Source: DATKJS01 sp964551995
GTDB lineage: Bacteria > Acidobacteriota > Aminicenantia > Aminicenantales > Saccharicenantaceae
Assembly: GCA_964551995.1 (NCBI GenBank)
Contig: CAZKFD010000001.1
Coordinates: 52,390-116,389, forward strand
DNA length: 64,000 nt
Direction of reading: 5' to 3'
Made by a program: the position numbers and the translations under genes. Of the stretch, positions 8,239-16,618 are shown piece by piece. The notes beneath the pieces were generated by a model. The model had not been told where the DNA came from, did not search any database, and was given only the letters and a program-made list of their open reading frames with translations. Numbering within the stretch: the first letter of the stretch is position 1; every line of letters starts with the position of its first letter.

Positions 8239-8447
8239 CTAAGGCTTCTGGTCCTCGTGCCTGTCCTTGTTAAAGAAGCCCCTCATCGACTCGCGGCCGG
8301 CCGTGCCGACGAGCACCGCGGCGATGCCGGTCAGGATGAAGATCCCGGCGCCGGTCATGGCCCCCGACGCCGATGAGGGCCGCGTCCCAGACTCCCATCT
8401 CACGGCTCAGGCGGACTTCCGTGAAGAATTTTTTCGTCCTGATGCCC
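8239..8447 (-). pseudogene. Relic of an APC-family amino-acid permease
   Basis: Read on the minus strand, the segment begins KKFFTEVRLSREMGVWDAAL and IGVG, the standard opening of cationic amino-acid permeases, then shifts frame and continues AMTGAGIFILTGIAA, which is the first membrane helix. It then runs into an unrelated tail ending at the stop at 8239. Both a frameshift and loss of nearly the whole transporter are evident. It lies just outside the right attachment site. The rest of 8205-8548 holds nothing I can support. Confidence 0.6.
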
Positions 8448-8548
8448 GTTTCCCTTTCTCCCAACCTCAGTGTGGGCGGAGGCACGGTGCCAATACGACT
8501 GTGGAACGACCGATCGGGCGCCGGCCGCCGCGGCGGCGGAGACGGGGT

Positions 8549-10627
8549 TCACTTCTTCGCTGTCGCCAGCACCACCTGCTCCTCGTCCCCCGCCAAAACT
8601 TGGTCGAAAAAGGACTTGACGAGGGGATATTTCTCTGCGGGGAAATAGGTCTTCTTGATGACCAGGTCGCGCTGGGCGTGGAGTCTTGACGGGCCATCGA
8701 CGGCGCAGGCGAGGGAATAATCGAAAAGCTCGCTCCGGTTCTGCCGCGGCGCCGGCGTCGTTTCGACGGTCATGCCGGCGGGCAGGACGATGACGATGTC
8801 GTCGAACTCCCGGCGCGCGTAGCGGAGGTAGACCGGGTATTTCCGCTGGGCATGCCGGAAGGGATGCTCCCGGCTCCCGAGCAGCGGCGAGGCCGGGATG
8901 ATCATCTTCTGGCCCGCAGAAGTGGCGATTCCGGGAATGGCGACGTCGAAGGCGGCCACGACGCGGTCGGCGCTGTTGGTCATGTTTTCGACTTTCTGCA
9001 ACGTGACCTTGGAGCCGGCCGGGAGGATTTCCGACATCTCGGCTTCCAGGTCCTTCTTCACTTCGATCTCGTCGTCGGCGATGTGCTCGAGCCGCCGCAT
9101 CAGGGCCTCTTGGCCGCTGAACGTGACCCTGGCGGTTCCGTCCATGTTCCCCTCGCTGTCCAAACGAAGAGAAATTTCGCGTAGCGTGAGCGCCGTTTCG
9201 GGAGGGAAGGGGGGTGTGGCCACAAAAGCCGGCGGGTCGCCGGAGGGCGTGAGGCAGACCGTCCCCGTGCAACTCCACCGGACGAGGCCCACGGAGCAGA
9301 ACGGAGTGGCGTGGTCGAAGAGCTGCTCCTTGCCGTTGATCCGAATCATGGCCAGCTCGGTGTCGAGCTGGCTGTAGAGTCCGCACGCGTTCTTGTCGAA
9401 GAACTTGTCGTCGCGCGTGGCCACGCGAACCACTTTGGCGTCGAAACCGGCCGCGTCGGCGAGGGCGGCGAACGTGCGGGTGATGTCACTCCGCCACCCG
9501 TAATTGTTCTTGAGGACGTCGGCGACGCTGTGGTTGTCCTTGATCTTGAGCTCCTTCATCCGCTGCTTCGTCATGGTCCTGTCGTAGCTCAGGTTCTTGA
9601 TCTCCTGGGCCCGCGCGTACAGCTTCTTCAGCTTCCCCAGGGGATCGTCGATTCCCGCGACGAGGCGCTGTTCCTCGGCCGCGGCGTCCCCGGCCTTGCG
9701 CACGAATTTTTCCATGCCCTTCTGCCAGCTCCTGGCCTCCCCCTTCCAGTACTTGTCGGGAGAATCCGCCGTCGCCTCGAGGTAGAAGAGGCGGACTTCC
9801 ATCCGCTGCGTGCTCTCGGGGGTCATATATTCTTCTGGCTCGAAGGCGGGGATGTTCTCGAGCTCGAGCTCGATCCGGCCGTGATTCTGCTGGGGCTTAT
9901 TCCGGCCCCCGAGCCCGTGGGTCACCCAGTTCAGCCGCACCCCTCCGATGTCCCGGCTGAGGAGGTGCTCCAAGAGCTCCGAGTGCTCGTAGGCGAACTT
10001 CGCCCGGCAGGTGAACAGGTCCTCCTGGACGTCCCAGGTGTCGATGGGGAAGAAGGAAACTCCTTCCTCCATGGAGACGCCGCCCTCCCTCGGCTTGCCC
10101 CGCGGCCCCAGGAGGTTCTCCAGCGCGTCCATGCTCCTTTCCGAAGGGGACGCGCCGGTGTCGGGGACGATCTTGTACCGGTAATCGATGATGCAGCCGA
10201 CGTCCACGTCGGGGATGGCGAAGGTCTCGACGGTGACCTTCAGCCGGCCCGAGCGCAGCGCCGTCTTCTCGAAGACCTGACCGGTGAACGGCACGGTGCC
10301 GCCGTCGGTCCGGACGAGACGGGCTTTCAGTCCGGAGATCTTCGAGATCCCCTTGGCGAACGGGATCTCGATGTTGGCCCGCTCCTTCCCCGCCGGGGTC
10401 AGGATCTTCATCCGGCGGAAATAGGACCTGGTGAAGGAACTGTCATCCCGGATATCTTCGCGCTCGAGGAAAACGGCCGTGGCCCCCGGTTGCTGGGGGC
10501 AATCCTTCATGGCCTTTTCTTCGTCCGTGATCGGAGGCCAATCCTCCGACGCCGCGACCGGGCGTCCCGCGGCCAGGATGAACACCGCGGCTGTCAAGGC
10601 CACGCTCAAAACGGCGCGGTACCGCAT
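8549..10627 (-). CDS. Secreted DUF3857 protein with degenerate transglutaminase-like domain
   Basis: 692 residues from the ATG at 10627, chosen because GGGAGG lies five bases upstream; an upstream GTG overlaps that site. A signal peptide (residues about 1-26, ending AAS) is followed by DUF3857 (about 60-270), a transglutaminase-like region (about 340-450) and a beta-rich C-terminal domain. In the active paralogue the catalytic box reads GDCKDKATLL; here the aligned segment is GWRSDITRTF, so the Cys is Arg, and the FNHVVLAI histidine segment is LDTELAMI. Catalysis is therefore unlikely and a binding or structural role is more probable. It lies 19 bp downstream of a related gene on the same strand, so they are probably co-transcribed. 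Confidence 0.85.
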   Translation of the reverse strand: MRYRAVLSVALTAAVFILAAGRPVAASEDWPPITDEEKAMKDCPQQPGATAVFLEREDIRDDSSFTRSYFRRMKILTPAGKERANIEIPFAKGISKISGLKARLVRTDGGTVPFTGQVFEKTALRSGRLKVTVETFAIPDVDVGCIIDYRYKIVPDTGASPSERSMDALENLLGPRGKPREGGVSMEEGVSFFPIDTWDVQEDLFTCRAKFAYEHSELLEHLLSRDIGGVRLNWVTHGLGGRNKPQQNHGRIELELENIPAFEPEEYMTPESTQRMEVRLFYLEATADSPDKYWKGEARSWQKGMEKFVRKAGDAAAEEQRLVAGIDDPLGKLKKLYARAQEIKNLSYDRTMTKQRMKELKIKDNHSVADVLKNNYGWRSDITRTFAALADAAGFDAKVVRVATRDDKFFDKNACGLYSQLDTELAMIRINGKEQLFDHATPFCSVGLVRWSCTGTVCLTPSGDPPAFVATPPFPPETALTLREISLRLDSEGNMDGTARVTFSGQEALMRRLEHIADDEIEVKKDLEAEMSEILPAGSKVTLQKVENMTNSADRVVAAFDVAIPGIATSAGQKMIIPASPLLGSREHPFRHAQRKYPVYLRYARREFDDIVIVLPAGMTVETTPAPRQNRSELFDYSLACAVDGPSRLHAQRDLVIKKTYFPAEKYPLVKSFFDQVLAGDEEQVVLATAKK

Positions 10628-10646
10628 CGTCACCTCCCAAAAACGT

Positions 10647-12616
10647 TCATTTTATGAGCAGGGCGCTCTGGCGCTGATCGGCGTCCATGGCCCGGAAGAA
10701 CTTCACGGCCTCTCCAAAACGGCCCGGAGGTAGCACGGTCTGAAGCAGGCGGTACTCCCTGCGATAGACCAGGGTCCGCCCCTCTTCCGCGACCCGGCTC
10801 TTGTAAACGGCGAAGCCGGAGTCGAAGTCGACCGCGGGCGGCAGCCCGTCGACCCGCCAGCCCTCGGGGAGTTCGATCCTGAACTCGTCGCGCTGCTCGG
10901 ACGGCTCCCGGAATTCGATGGGGGAGCGGTGCGGCCTGTCGCCGTTGGTTTCGAGACTCTCCCTCTTGTCGCCGACCACCCTCGGCCGGACGATCAGCAT
11001 TCCGCCGGCCTGTTTGGCGTAGTTGGAAACCCGGAAACGGTACGAGATCACGAGGTCTCGGGAATTGTCTTCCAAGTTCTGGACGTCACTCGAGAGGAGG
11101 ACGAAGCCGGAGAAGAAATTGGCGAGGAAGGTCTCGAAATACTTCGCGCGCGCCTCGTTTGTCGCGTTCAGCAGGGCATGGCGTGTCGCGTCAGCGAGGG
11201 CCCCCCAACGGGTTTCCCGGACTTCTCCCTCGAGCGAGCCGTCGTCCCCAAGGGCGAACAGGCCCTGCCGCTCGAGCCGGTTGGCTTCGGGGGAGGGCGC
11301 GGGAAGGCGGATGAGCTCCCCTCCGCCCTGGGCCACGAGGAGGACGGTATTGCCCTGGAGGTAGTAGGGGAGCTGGCCGAGAGGCGTGTACGGCGATGTC
11401 GGGTCGAAGACGAGGAGCCGGCCGAGCCGGGGGTGGCGGATGAGAGCGGTCATGCCCGTATCCGGCACGTCGTCAGGCAGCCGGATCGCCAGCACGACAT
11501 GATTGAAACTGTAGAGGGAAACGGGCGAGGCCTCCGTGACGGACCCGCGGTCCACATTGACGATGAGATAGAACGACTCAACGCCGGACGCCTGGAGGAG
11601 AGCCGCGAGCAGGGTGGCCTTGTCCTTGCAGTCGCCGTACCGGTTGGAAAGGATGGCCCCCGTGGCGTGGGGCTTGAAGCCCCCGATCCCGATCTCGATG
11701 GCCACGTAACGGATGTTCTTCTGGACGAACTCGGCCATGGCCCGCAGCCGGGAGAAGGGATCCGCGGCCCCGGCCGTGAGTTCGCAGGCTCCCGCGGTGA
11801 CGGAACTGTCCGGCGTCCGGGCCTCCTTCGACAACAACTCGTACCAGGACCCGAAGTCGGCCCAGCTCGAGAAGCAACGCTCATCCGGCTGGGGAGAGCG
11901 CAGCCGCACGATCAGACGGCCCGCAGCGTCCGGCGGGCGGGCATGAGAGGTTCCTCGTCGATGGCGGGGATATCCTTCATCTCCCAGGCCATCGTCGGCG
12001 CCTCTTCGGTCCCCGGCCGGCATCCCTGCGGCGGCCAGTGAACCCAGGACGCGTCCATCGTCCAGCCGGGGGGCAGGGTGAGGAGGTAGGAAGCGCGGGC
12101 GACGGGGAAACCGCCCTGGAATTCGAAGCTGTCCTCGAACGACGGCGGCCGGCGCTCCTCTTCCCACTCGAATCCGACGACGCTGCCGGTCTCGACGCCG
12201 GGGACGGCCAGGATCTTGATGCTGATATCGGCGTACAGCGTGTCCGGCGCCAGCCCGGTCTCGACGACGTCCTTTGTCGTCGCCTTGAGGGTTTTGCGTC
12301 CTCTCGTGACGCTCCAGCCCGTCATGGAAAGGATCTTCGTATCGTAGGCGCTCACGACGACGAGACGGCGGGCCTCGTCGATGCCGCCCTGCCGGAGCAC
12401 CATGATCGCCCGCCGGCAGCTCGAGGCGATCGTCCCGCGCGGGCTGACCCGTGTGTCCCGCTCGTCGAGAAGGACGACAGCCCGGGTTTCGGGAGAATGC
12501 TCCGGGAGCGCGGCGCCGGCCGCGTTCGCCAGCCATTGGGGGACTTCAGCGGCCAGGGCCGGCAGGCCGAGGCAGACCATGAGCAGGACCAAGCCCGCCA
12601 AAGCCTTATTCCGCAT
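10647..12616 (-). pseudogene. DUF3857/transglutaminase protein interrupted by a frameshift
   Basis: The first 234 codons (12616 to 11912) encode a signal peptide and most of a DUF3857 domain, ending in an out-of-frame tail at TGA 11914-11912. The remaining domain, stop at 10647, is open in another frame and joins at about 11930: adding one base in the run CGCCGGACG restores a continuous reading (MPAR then DAAGRLIVRL). The downstream part has an intact transglutaminase-like core: Cys in YGDCKDKATLLAALLQASGV, His in FNHVVLAI, Asp in FDPTSP. The restored protein would be about 656 residues, paralogous to the 8549-10627 product. A real mutation or an assembly error are both possible; the base missing from a G/C-rich run favours caution. 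Confidence 0.8.
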
Positions 12617-12760
12617 GCTCCCACCGCCCGTTCGGGTAAATCAAAAAACCGGCTCAGGTCAAAACCCTGGAGACGCCGGGCTTTCCGCTTTCGACAACTC
12701 CCGACCCCTTTGCAGCCTGAGTATATCCACGACCCGCCCCGGAGTCAAGAAGGTCGAACT

Positions 12761-12788
12761 TTGCCCGTCCCGGAAAATCTGCTATCAT
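12761..12788 (+). promoter_or_regulatory. Promoter of the ABC exporter operon
   Basis: TTGCCC (12761-12766), 16-base spacer, TATCAT (12783-12788). The start site would lie only about 10 bases before the ATG at 12806, and no Shine-Dalgarno sequence is visible, so the first gene may be translated from a very short leader. Confidence 0.5.
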
Positions 12789-12805
12789 GGGCCTTTCCGA
12801 CGCCC

Positions 12806-13723
12806 ATGAACCCGTTCATCACCGCCGAGGGCCTGACCAAGAAATACGGCGACCTTACCGCCGTCGACGGGATCTGCTTCGAAATTCGCGAGGGCGAGTG
12901 TTTCGGATTTCTGGGGCCGAACGGGGCGGGCAAGACGTCGACCATCCGGATGATCCACTGCGTCTCCCCGGTGACGGCCGGCCGCCTGACTGTCAACGGC
13001 CTGCCCGCGCACATCGACAACCGGTCCATCAAGATGATCACCGGCGTCGTCCCCCAGGAGATCACGCTCGACGTCGACCTGACGGTCTATGAGAACCTCG
13101 CCGTTTTCGCCAATTTTTTCGACATCCCCGGGCGCGAGGCGAAGGTGCGGATCGCCGAGCTCCTGAAATTCGTCGAGCTCGAGGCCAAGCGCGACAGCAA
13201 GATCGACGCCCTCTCGACCGGCATGAAGCGCCGGCTGCTCGTCGCCCGGGCCCTCCTCAACCGGCCCAAGCTGATCGTCGCCGACGAGCCGACGACGGGG
13301 CTCGACCCCCAGGCCCGGCATATGATCTGGCAACGGCTCCGCCAGCTCCGGTCGCAGGGCGTCACGCTGATCCTGACGACGCAATACATGGAGGAGGCCC
13401 AGCAACTCTGCGACCGGATCGTCATCATGCACCAGGGGAAGATCCTGAGGGAGGGCCTGCCCCTCCAGATGGTCGAAGAGGAGATCGGCCGCGAAGTCGT
13501 CGAGATCCGGATTGCCAAGGACGAGGACGAGCGGATCGTCGCCCAGCTCGCCCCCTTCTCCTGCGGCCACGAACGCGTCGGCGACACGCTCTTTTTCTAC
13601 TGCCGGGACGGACACGACATCATGAAGAAGCTCGTCGAGCTCGACCTCCCCAACACCTGGGCGCGGCCGGCCTCCCTCGAGGACGTTTTCCTAAAGATCA
13701 CGGGCCGGAGCCTCATCGAATGA
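12806..13723 (+). CDS. ABC transporter ATP-binding protein (NodI/DrrA type)
   Basis: 305 residues. Walker A is GPNGAGKTS (about residues 38-46), the signature is LSTGMKRRL, Walker B is LIVADEP, followed by TTGLDPQARHMIW, a variant typical of the NodI subgroup, and the H-loop region is ILTTQYMEEAQ, where the usual switch histidine is glutamine. A C-terminal regulatory extension of about 70 residues follows. It overlaps the permease gene by 4 bp (ATGA), so the two are translationally coupled. The pair would export a lipid, glycan or small hydrophobic compound; NodI/NodJ export Nod factors, but the cargo here is unknown. The start at 12806 is the first ATG before the conserved domain. Confidence 0.9.
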   Translation: MNPFITAEGLTKKYGDLTAVDGICFEIREGECFGFLGPNGAGKTSTIRMIHCVSPVTAGRLTVNGLPAHIDNRSIKMITGVVPQEITLDVDLTVYENLAVFANFFDIPGREAKVRIAELLKFVELEAKRDSKIDALSTGMKRRLLVARALLNRPKLIVADEPTTGLDPQARHMIWQRLRQLRSQGVTLILTTQYMEEAQQLCDRIVIMHQGKILREGLPLQMVEEEIGREVVEIRIAKDEDERIVAQLAPFSCGHERVGDTLFFYCRDGHDIMKKLVELDLPNTWARPASLEDVFLKITGRSLIE

Positions 13724-14487
13724 ACCTCTCCTACCGCCTCTATTATGTTTTCGTCCGGAACCTCGTGTCCTACAAGAGGTTCGTCCTCCCGACCTTCCTC
13801 GTCAGCCTGATCGAGCCGCTGTTCTATCTGATCACCTTCGGGATCGGCATGGGCGCCTATATGGGCTATTTCGGCGGCAAGCCCTACCTCTATTTCCTCG
13901 TCCCGGGCGTCCTCGTCTCCGCCGTCATGCTGTCGTCCACGTTCGAGTGCCTGTACGGGACCTTCGTCAAGATGGTCCACGAGAAGCTCTACGATTCCCT
14001 GATCGCGACGCCGCTTTCGGCGGAGGACGCGGTGGCCGGCGATATCGCGTGGGGGGCCTTCCGCGGCCTCGTCAGCGGCAGCCTGATGCTCCTGGTGGCC
14101 GTCATCATGGGGATCCTCCCGGTCTCCGTCCCGAGCCTCGTGCTCCTGCTCGTCCTCATGATCTTCGTCGGCCTCCTGTTTGCCTCCCTGGCCATGATCG
14201 TGACGTCGGTGTCCCCGAGCTTCGACTTCTTCAACTATTACACGGAGCTCATCATCACGCCCATGCTCTTTTTCTCGGGCGTATTCTTTCCCCTGGACAA
14301 GTTCCCGGCCTGGATGAAGACTCTGGCCGGGTTCCTGCCCCTGACTCACGCCGTCAAGATCTCCCGGGCCGTGTTTTCAGGCGAATACCACGCCCGGTAT
14401 CTCTGGAATTTCCTCGTCATCTTCGTCCTCGAGGCTGCCGCTTTCGCCGTCGGGCTCCGGATGATGAAGAAACGGCTTATCAAGTAG
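13720..14487 (+). CDS. ABC-2 type permease (NodJ type)
   Basis: 255 residues with six predicted helices and the ABC2_membrane layout. Hallmarks are the STFECLYGTF and KLYDSLIATPLSAEDAVAGDI segments in the first cytoplasmic loop and the LFFSGVFFPLDKFPAWMK loop before the last helices, all characteristic of the NodJ/DrrB family. It is the membrane partner of the ATPase that overlaps it by 4 bp. No third component is adjacent; the next gene is an outer-membrane barrel 200 bp away with its own ribosome site. Confidence 0.9.
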   Translation: MNLSYRLYYVFVRNLVSYKRFVLPTFLVSLIEPLFYLITFGIGMGAYMGYFGGKPYLYFLVPGVLVSAVMLSSTFECLYGTFVKMVHEKLYDSLIATPLSAEDAVAGDIAWGAFRGLVSGSLMLLVAVIMGILPVSVPSLVLLLVLMIFVGLLFASLAMIVTSVSPSFDFFNYYTELIITPMLFFSGVFFPLDKFPAWMKTLAGFLPLTHAVKISRAVFSGEYHARYLWNFLVIFVLEAAAFAVGLRMMKKRLIK

Positions 14488-14694
14488 CCGCCGGGAGTCC
14501 ACGCCGCTCTCGCCTCTGGACTCACCCGTCCCGAGGTGAGTTCCCGGGGCCCGCTTCCCCCGCTCGGGGGGGAGAAGATTCCCCGCCGGTTTCATCCCTA
14601 GGGGGGATTCCCGGCCCGACCGGGCCGGAGGATATTGCCCCTGTGGGAAAGGGAGGCGGGCGGAGCTCCCGCCAACCCTGAAATGGAGGTCAAC

Positions 14695-15327
14695 ATGAGG
14701 AAACTGACTGCAGCTCTAGCGATCGGCGCCATGGCGTGCCTTCTTGTGATGCCCAGGCCCTCAGCCGCCAACGTCCAGTTCGGCATCGAGGGCGGCGGCA
14801 ACATGGCCAAACTCACGGGCGCGGACGCGCAGGACATCAACGGGACGCTGAAGTACAAGGTCGGGTTCGTCGGCGGCATCTTCCTGGCGTTCAACCTGGG
14901 GCCCGTCTTCACTCTCCAGCTGGAGGGCCTCTACACGATGAAGGGCGTCGACTCGACGTATGTCGACACCACGGGCTTGACGTACAGTGACAAACTCTTC
15001 GCGAATTATGTCGAGATCCCGCTCCTCTTTAAGTTCCGGATCCCGACCCCCCTCATTTCCCCCTTTGTCTTCGTCGGACCGTCCGTGGGCTTCAAGCTCA
15101 ACGAGAAAGTCGTGGAGAACGGGCAGACCGTGACATTGACGCAGCCGCTCTTCAAGAACAACGACTACGGCGCGATATTCGGCGGCGGCATCAACATCGG
15201 CAGCCACTTCCAGATCGACGTCCGATACAGCATGGGCATGGACAAGGTCATCGCCACCGTCGAGGGCGGAACTCCCCTCGACATCAAGAACGGAGTGTGG
15301 TCCGGGATCATCGGCATCGCCTTCTGA
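14695..15327 (+). CDS. Outer-membrane beta-barrel protein (porin family, OMP_b-brl)
   Basis: 210 residues. The ATG at 14695 has GGAGG six bases upstream and starts a clear signal peptide (MRKLTAALAIGAMACLLVM, cleavage near PSAA). The mature part shows alternating hydrophobic strands (KVGFVGGIFLAFNLG, FTLQLEGLYTMKG, FRIPTPLISPFVFVGPSVGFKL) and ends in a strand SGIIGIAF with terminal Phe, the outer-membrane insertion signal. This is the small eight-stranded barrel type widespread in Gram-negative bacteria; function is not predictable. A terminator follows within 30 bp. Confidence 0.82.
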   Translation: MRKLTAALAIGAMACLLVMPRPSAANVQFGIEGGGNMAKLTGADAQDINGTLKYKVGFVGGIFLAFNLGPVFTLQLEGLYTMKGVDSTYVDTTGLTYSDKLFANYVEIPLLFKFRIPTPLISPFVFVGPSVGFKLNEKVVENGQTVTLTQPLFKNNDYGAIFGGGINIGSHFQIDVRYSMGMDKVIATVEGGTPLDIKNGVWSGIIGIAF

Positions 15328-15354
15328 TTCTTCCGGTCTTCGTCTCGAGCTCAC

Positions 15355-15383
15355 AAAGGCGCCTTCCGGGGAGAGGCGCCTTT
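15355..15383. terminator. Bidirectional Rho-independent terminator
   Basis: AAAGGCGCCT (15355-15364) and AGGCGCCTTT (15374-15383) form a perfect 10-bp stem with a 9-base loop. It lies between the convergent barrel and aldolase genes; the A/T ends of the stem supply a short U-tract on either strand. Confidence 0.75.
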
Positions 15384-15396
15384 GATTTTCCCGGTT

Positions 15397-16422
15397 TCAG
15401 AACTCCGGGCCGTAGCGGCCGGCGGAGCCCAAGACCTCACGGTTTTTCCTCTTGTACATCTCCGTCAGGGCGGACCGCGCCGGGCCCAGGTATTTGCGCG
15501 GGTCGAACTCCGCCGGCGATTCGGCGAAGATCTTCCGGACGGTCGCCGTCATGACCATCCGGCCGTCCGTGTCGATGTTGATCTTGCACACGGCCGATTT
15601 TGCGGCCTGCCTCAACTGCTCCTCGGGCACGCCCACAGCGTCCTTCAGCGCCCCGCCGTACTTGTTGATGGTCGCCACCGCGTCCTGGATGACCGACGAC
15701 GAGCCGTGGAGGACGATCGGAAAGCCCGGGATCTTCTTCTCGATCTCCTTGAGGATGTCGAACCGCAGCGGCGGCGGGACGAGAACGCCGCGCGCGTCCC
15801 TCGTGCACTGCTCGGGCTTGAACTTGTAGGCGCCGTGGGAGGTGCCGATCGATATGGCCAGCGAGTCGACTCCGGTCCGGCCGACAAAATCGACCACCTC
15901 TTCGGGCCGCGTGTACGTGGATCTCGCCGCCTGGACCTTGTCCTCGATGCCCGCCAGGACCCCGAGCTCGCCCTCGACCGTGATGTCGTGTTCGTGGGCG
16001 TAGCCGACGACCTTTTTCGTGAGCGCGACGTTCTCGTCGTAGGGGAGGTGGGAGCCGTCGATCATGACGGACGAGAAGCCCGTTTCGATGCAGGATCTGG
16101 CCAGCTCGAAGCTGTCGCCGTGGTCGAGATGGAGGGTGATGGGGATCTCCTCGGCGGCCCCGTGCGCCTTCTCCATCTCCCGGGCCATCCGGACCGCGCC
16201 TTCGGCCATGTAACGGAGCAGAGTCTGGTTGGCGTACTTCCGCGCCCCGCTCGAAACCTGGAGGATAACGGGGGAGCGGCTCTCGACGCAGGCGGCGATG
16301 ATCGCCTGGAGCTGCTCCATATCGTTGAAATTGTAGGCCGGAACCGCGTATTGCTCCGCGAAGGCCTTGCGGAACATCGCCCGCGTGTTGACCAGTCCGA
16401 GATCCTTATAGGAAACTGTCAT
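15397..16422 (-). CDS. fba: Fructose-bisphosphate aldolase, class II
   Basis: 341 residues; the ATG at 16422 is preceded by GAGGAGG. The enzyme cleaves fructose 1,6-bisphosphate to dihydroxyacetone phosphate and glyceraldehyde 3-phosphate, in glycolysis and gluconeogenesis. Class II zinc ligands and neighbours are visible: HLDHGDSF, the EGELGVLAGIED segment, SIGTSHGAYKF and VLHGSSSV. The C-terminal NIDTDGRM is the phosphate-binding region. The length and the YNFNDMEQLQAI opening fit the longer aldolase subtype found in many anaerobes. Transcribed alone, convergent with the barrel gene. Confidence 0.95.
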   Translation of the reverse strand: MTVSYKDLGLVNTRAMFRKAFAEQYAVPAYNFNDMEQLQAIIAACVESRSPVILQVSSGARKYANQTLLRYMAEGAVRMAREMEKAHGAAEEIPITLHLDHGDSFELARSCIETGFSSVMIDGSHLPYDENVALTKKVVGYAHEHDITVEGELGVLAGIEDKVQAARSTYTRPEEVVDFVGRTGVDSLAISIGTSHGAYKFKPEQCTRDARGVLVPPPLRFDILKEIEKKIPGFPIVLHGSSSVIQDAVATINKYGGALKDAVGVPEEQLRQAAKSAVCKINIDTDGRMVMTATVRKIFAESPAEFDPRKYLGPARSALTEMYKRKNREVLGSAGRYGPEF

Positions 16423-16618
16423 CGCCGGGCCTCCTCGTTGGACATCGCTCGTTCCCCCATCATACCCGATCGGCGGGCGAACTTCAAAGCCCGGCTTGTC
16501 TTTTGCGGGTTCCTCTGATATAAACGGATGCGGTGGCGCACCGAATCCGTCCGCGAGCGGCGTTCCCGCCGGCACTCCCCCGAATCCCCCGCTTCTCGCG
16601 GGACCCGAGGAGGCTCCG

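Noticed and set aside
12038..12805. In-frame extension upstream of the ABC ATPase start
   Set aside because: It runs through the divergent DUF3857 gene on the other strand; the conserved domain begins right after the ATG at 12806.
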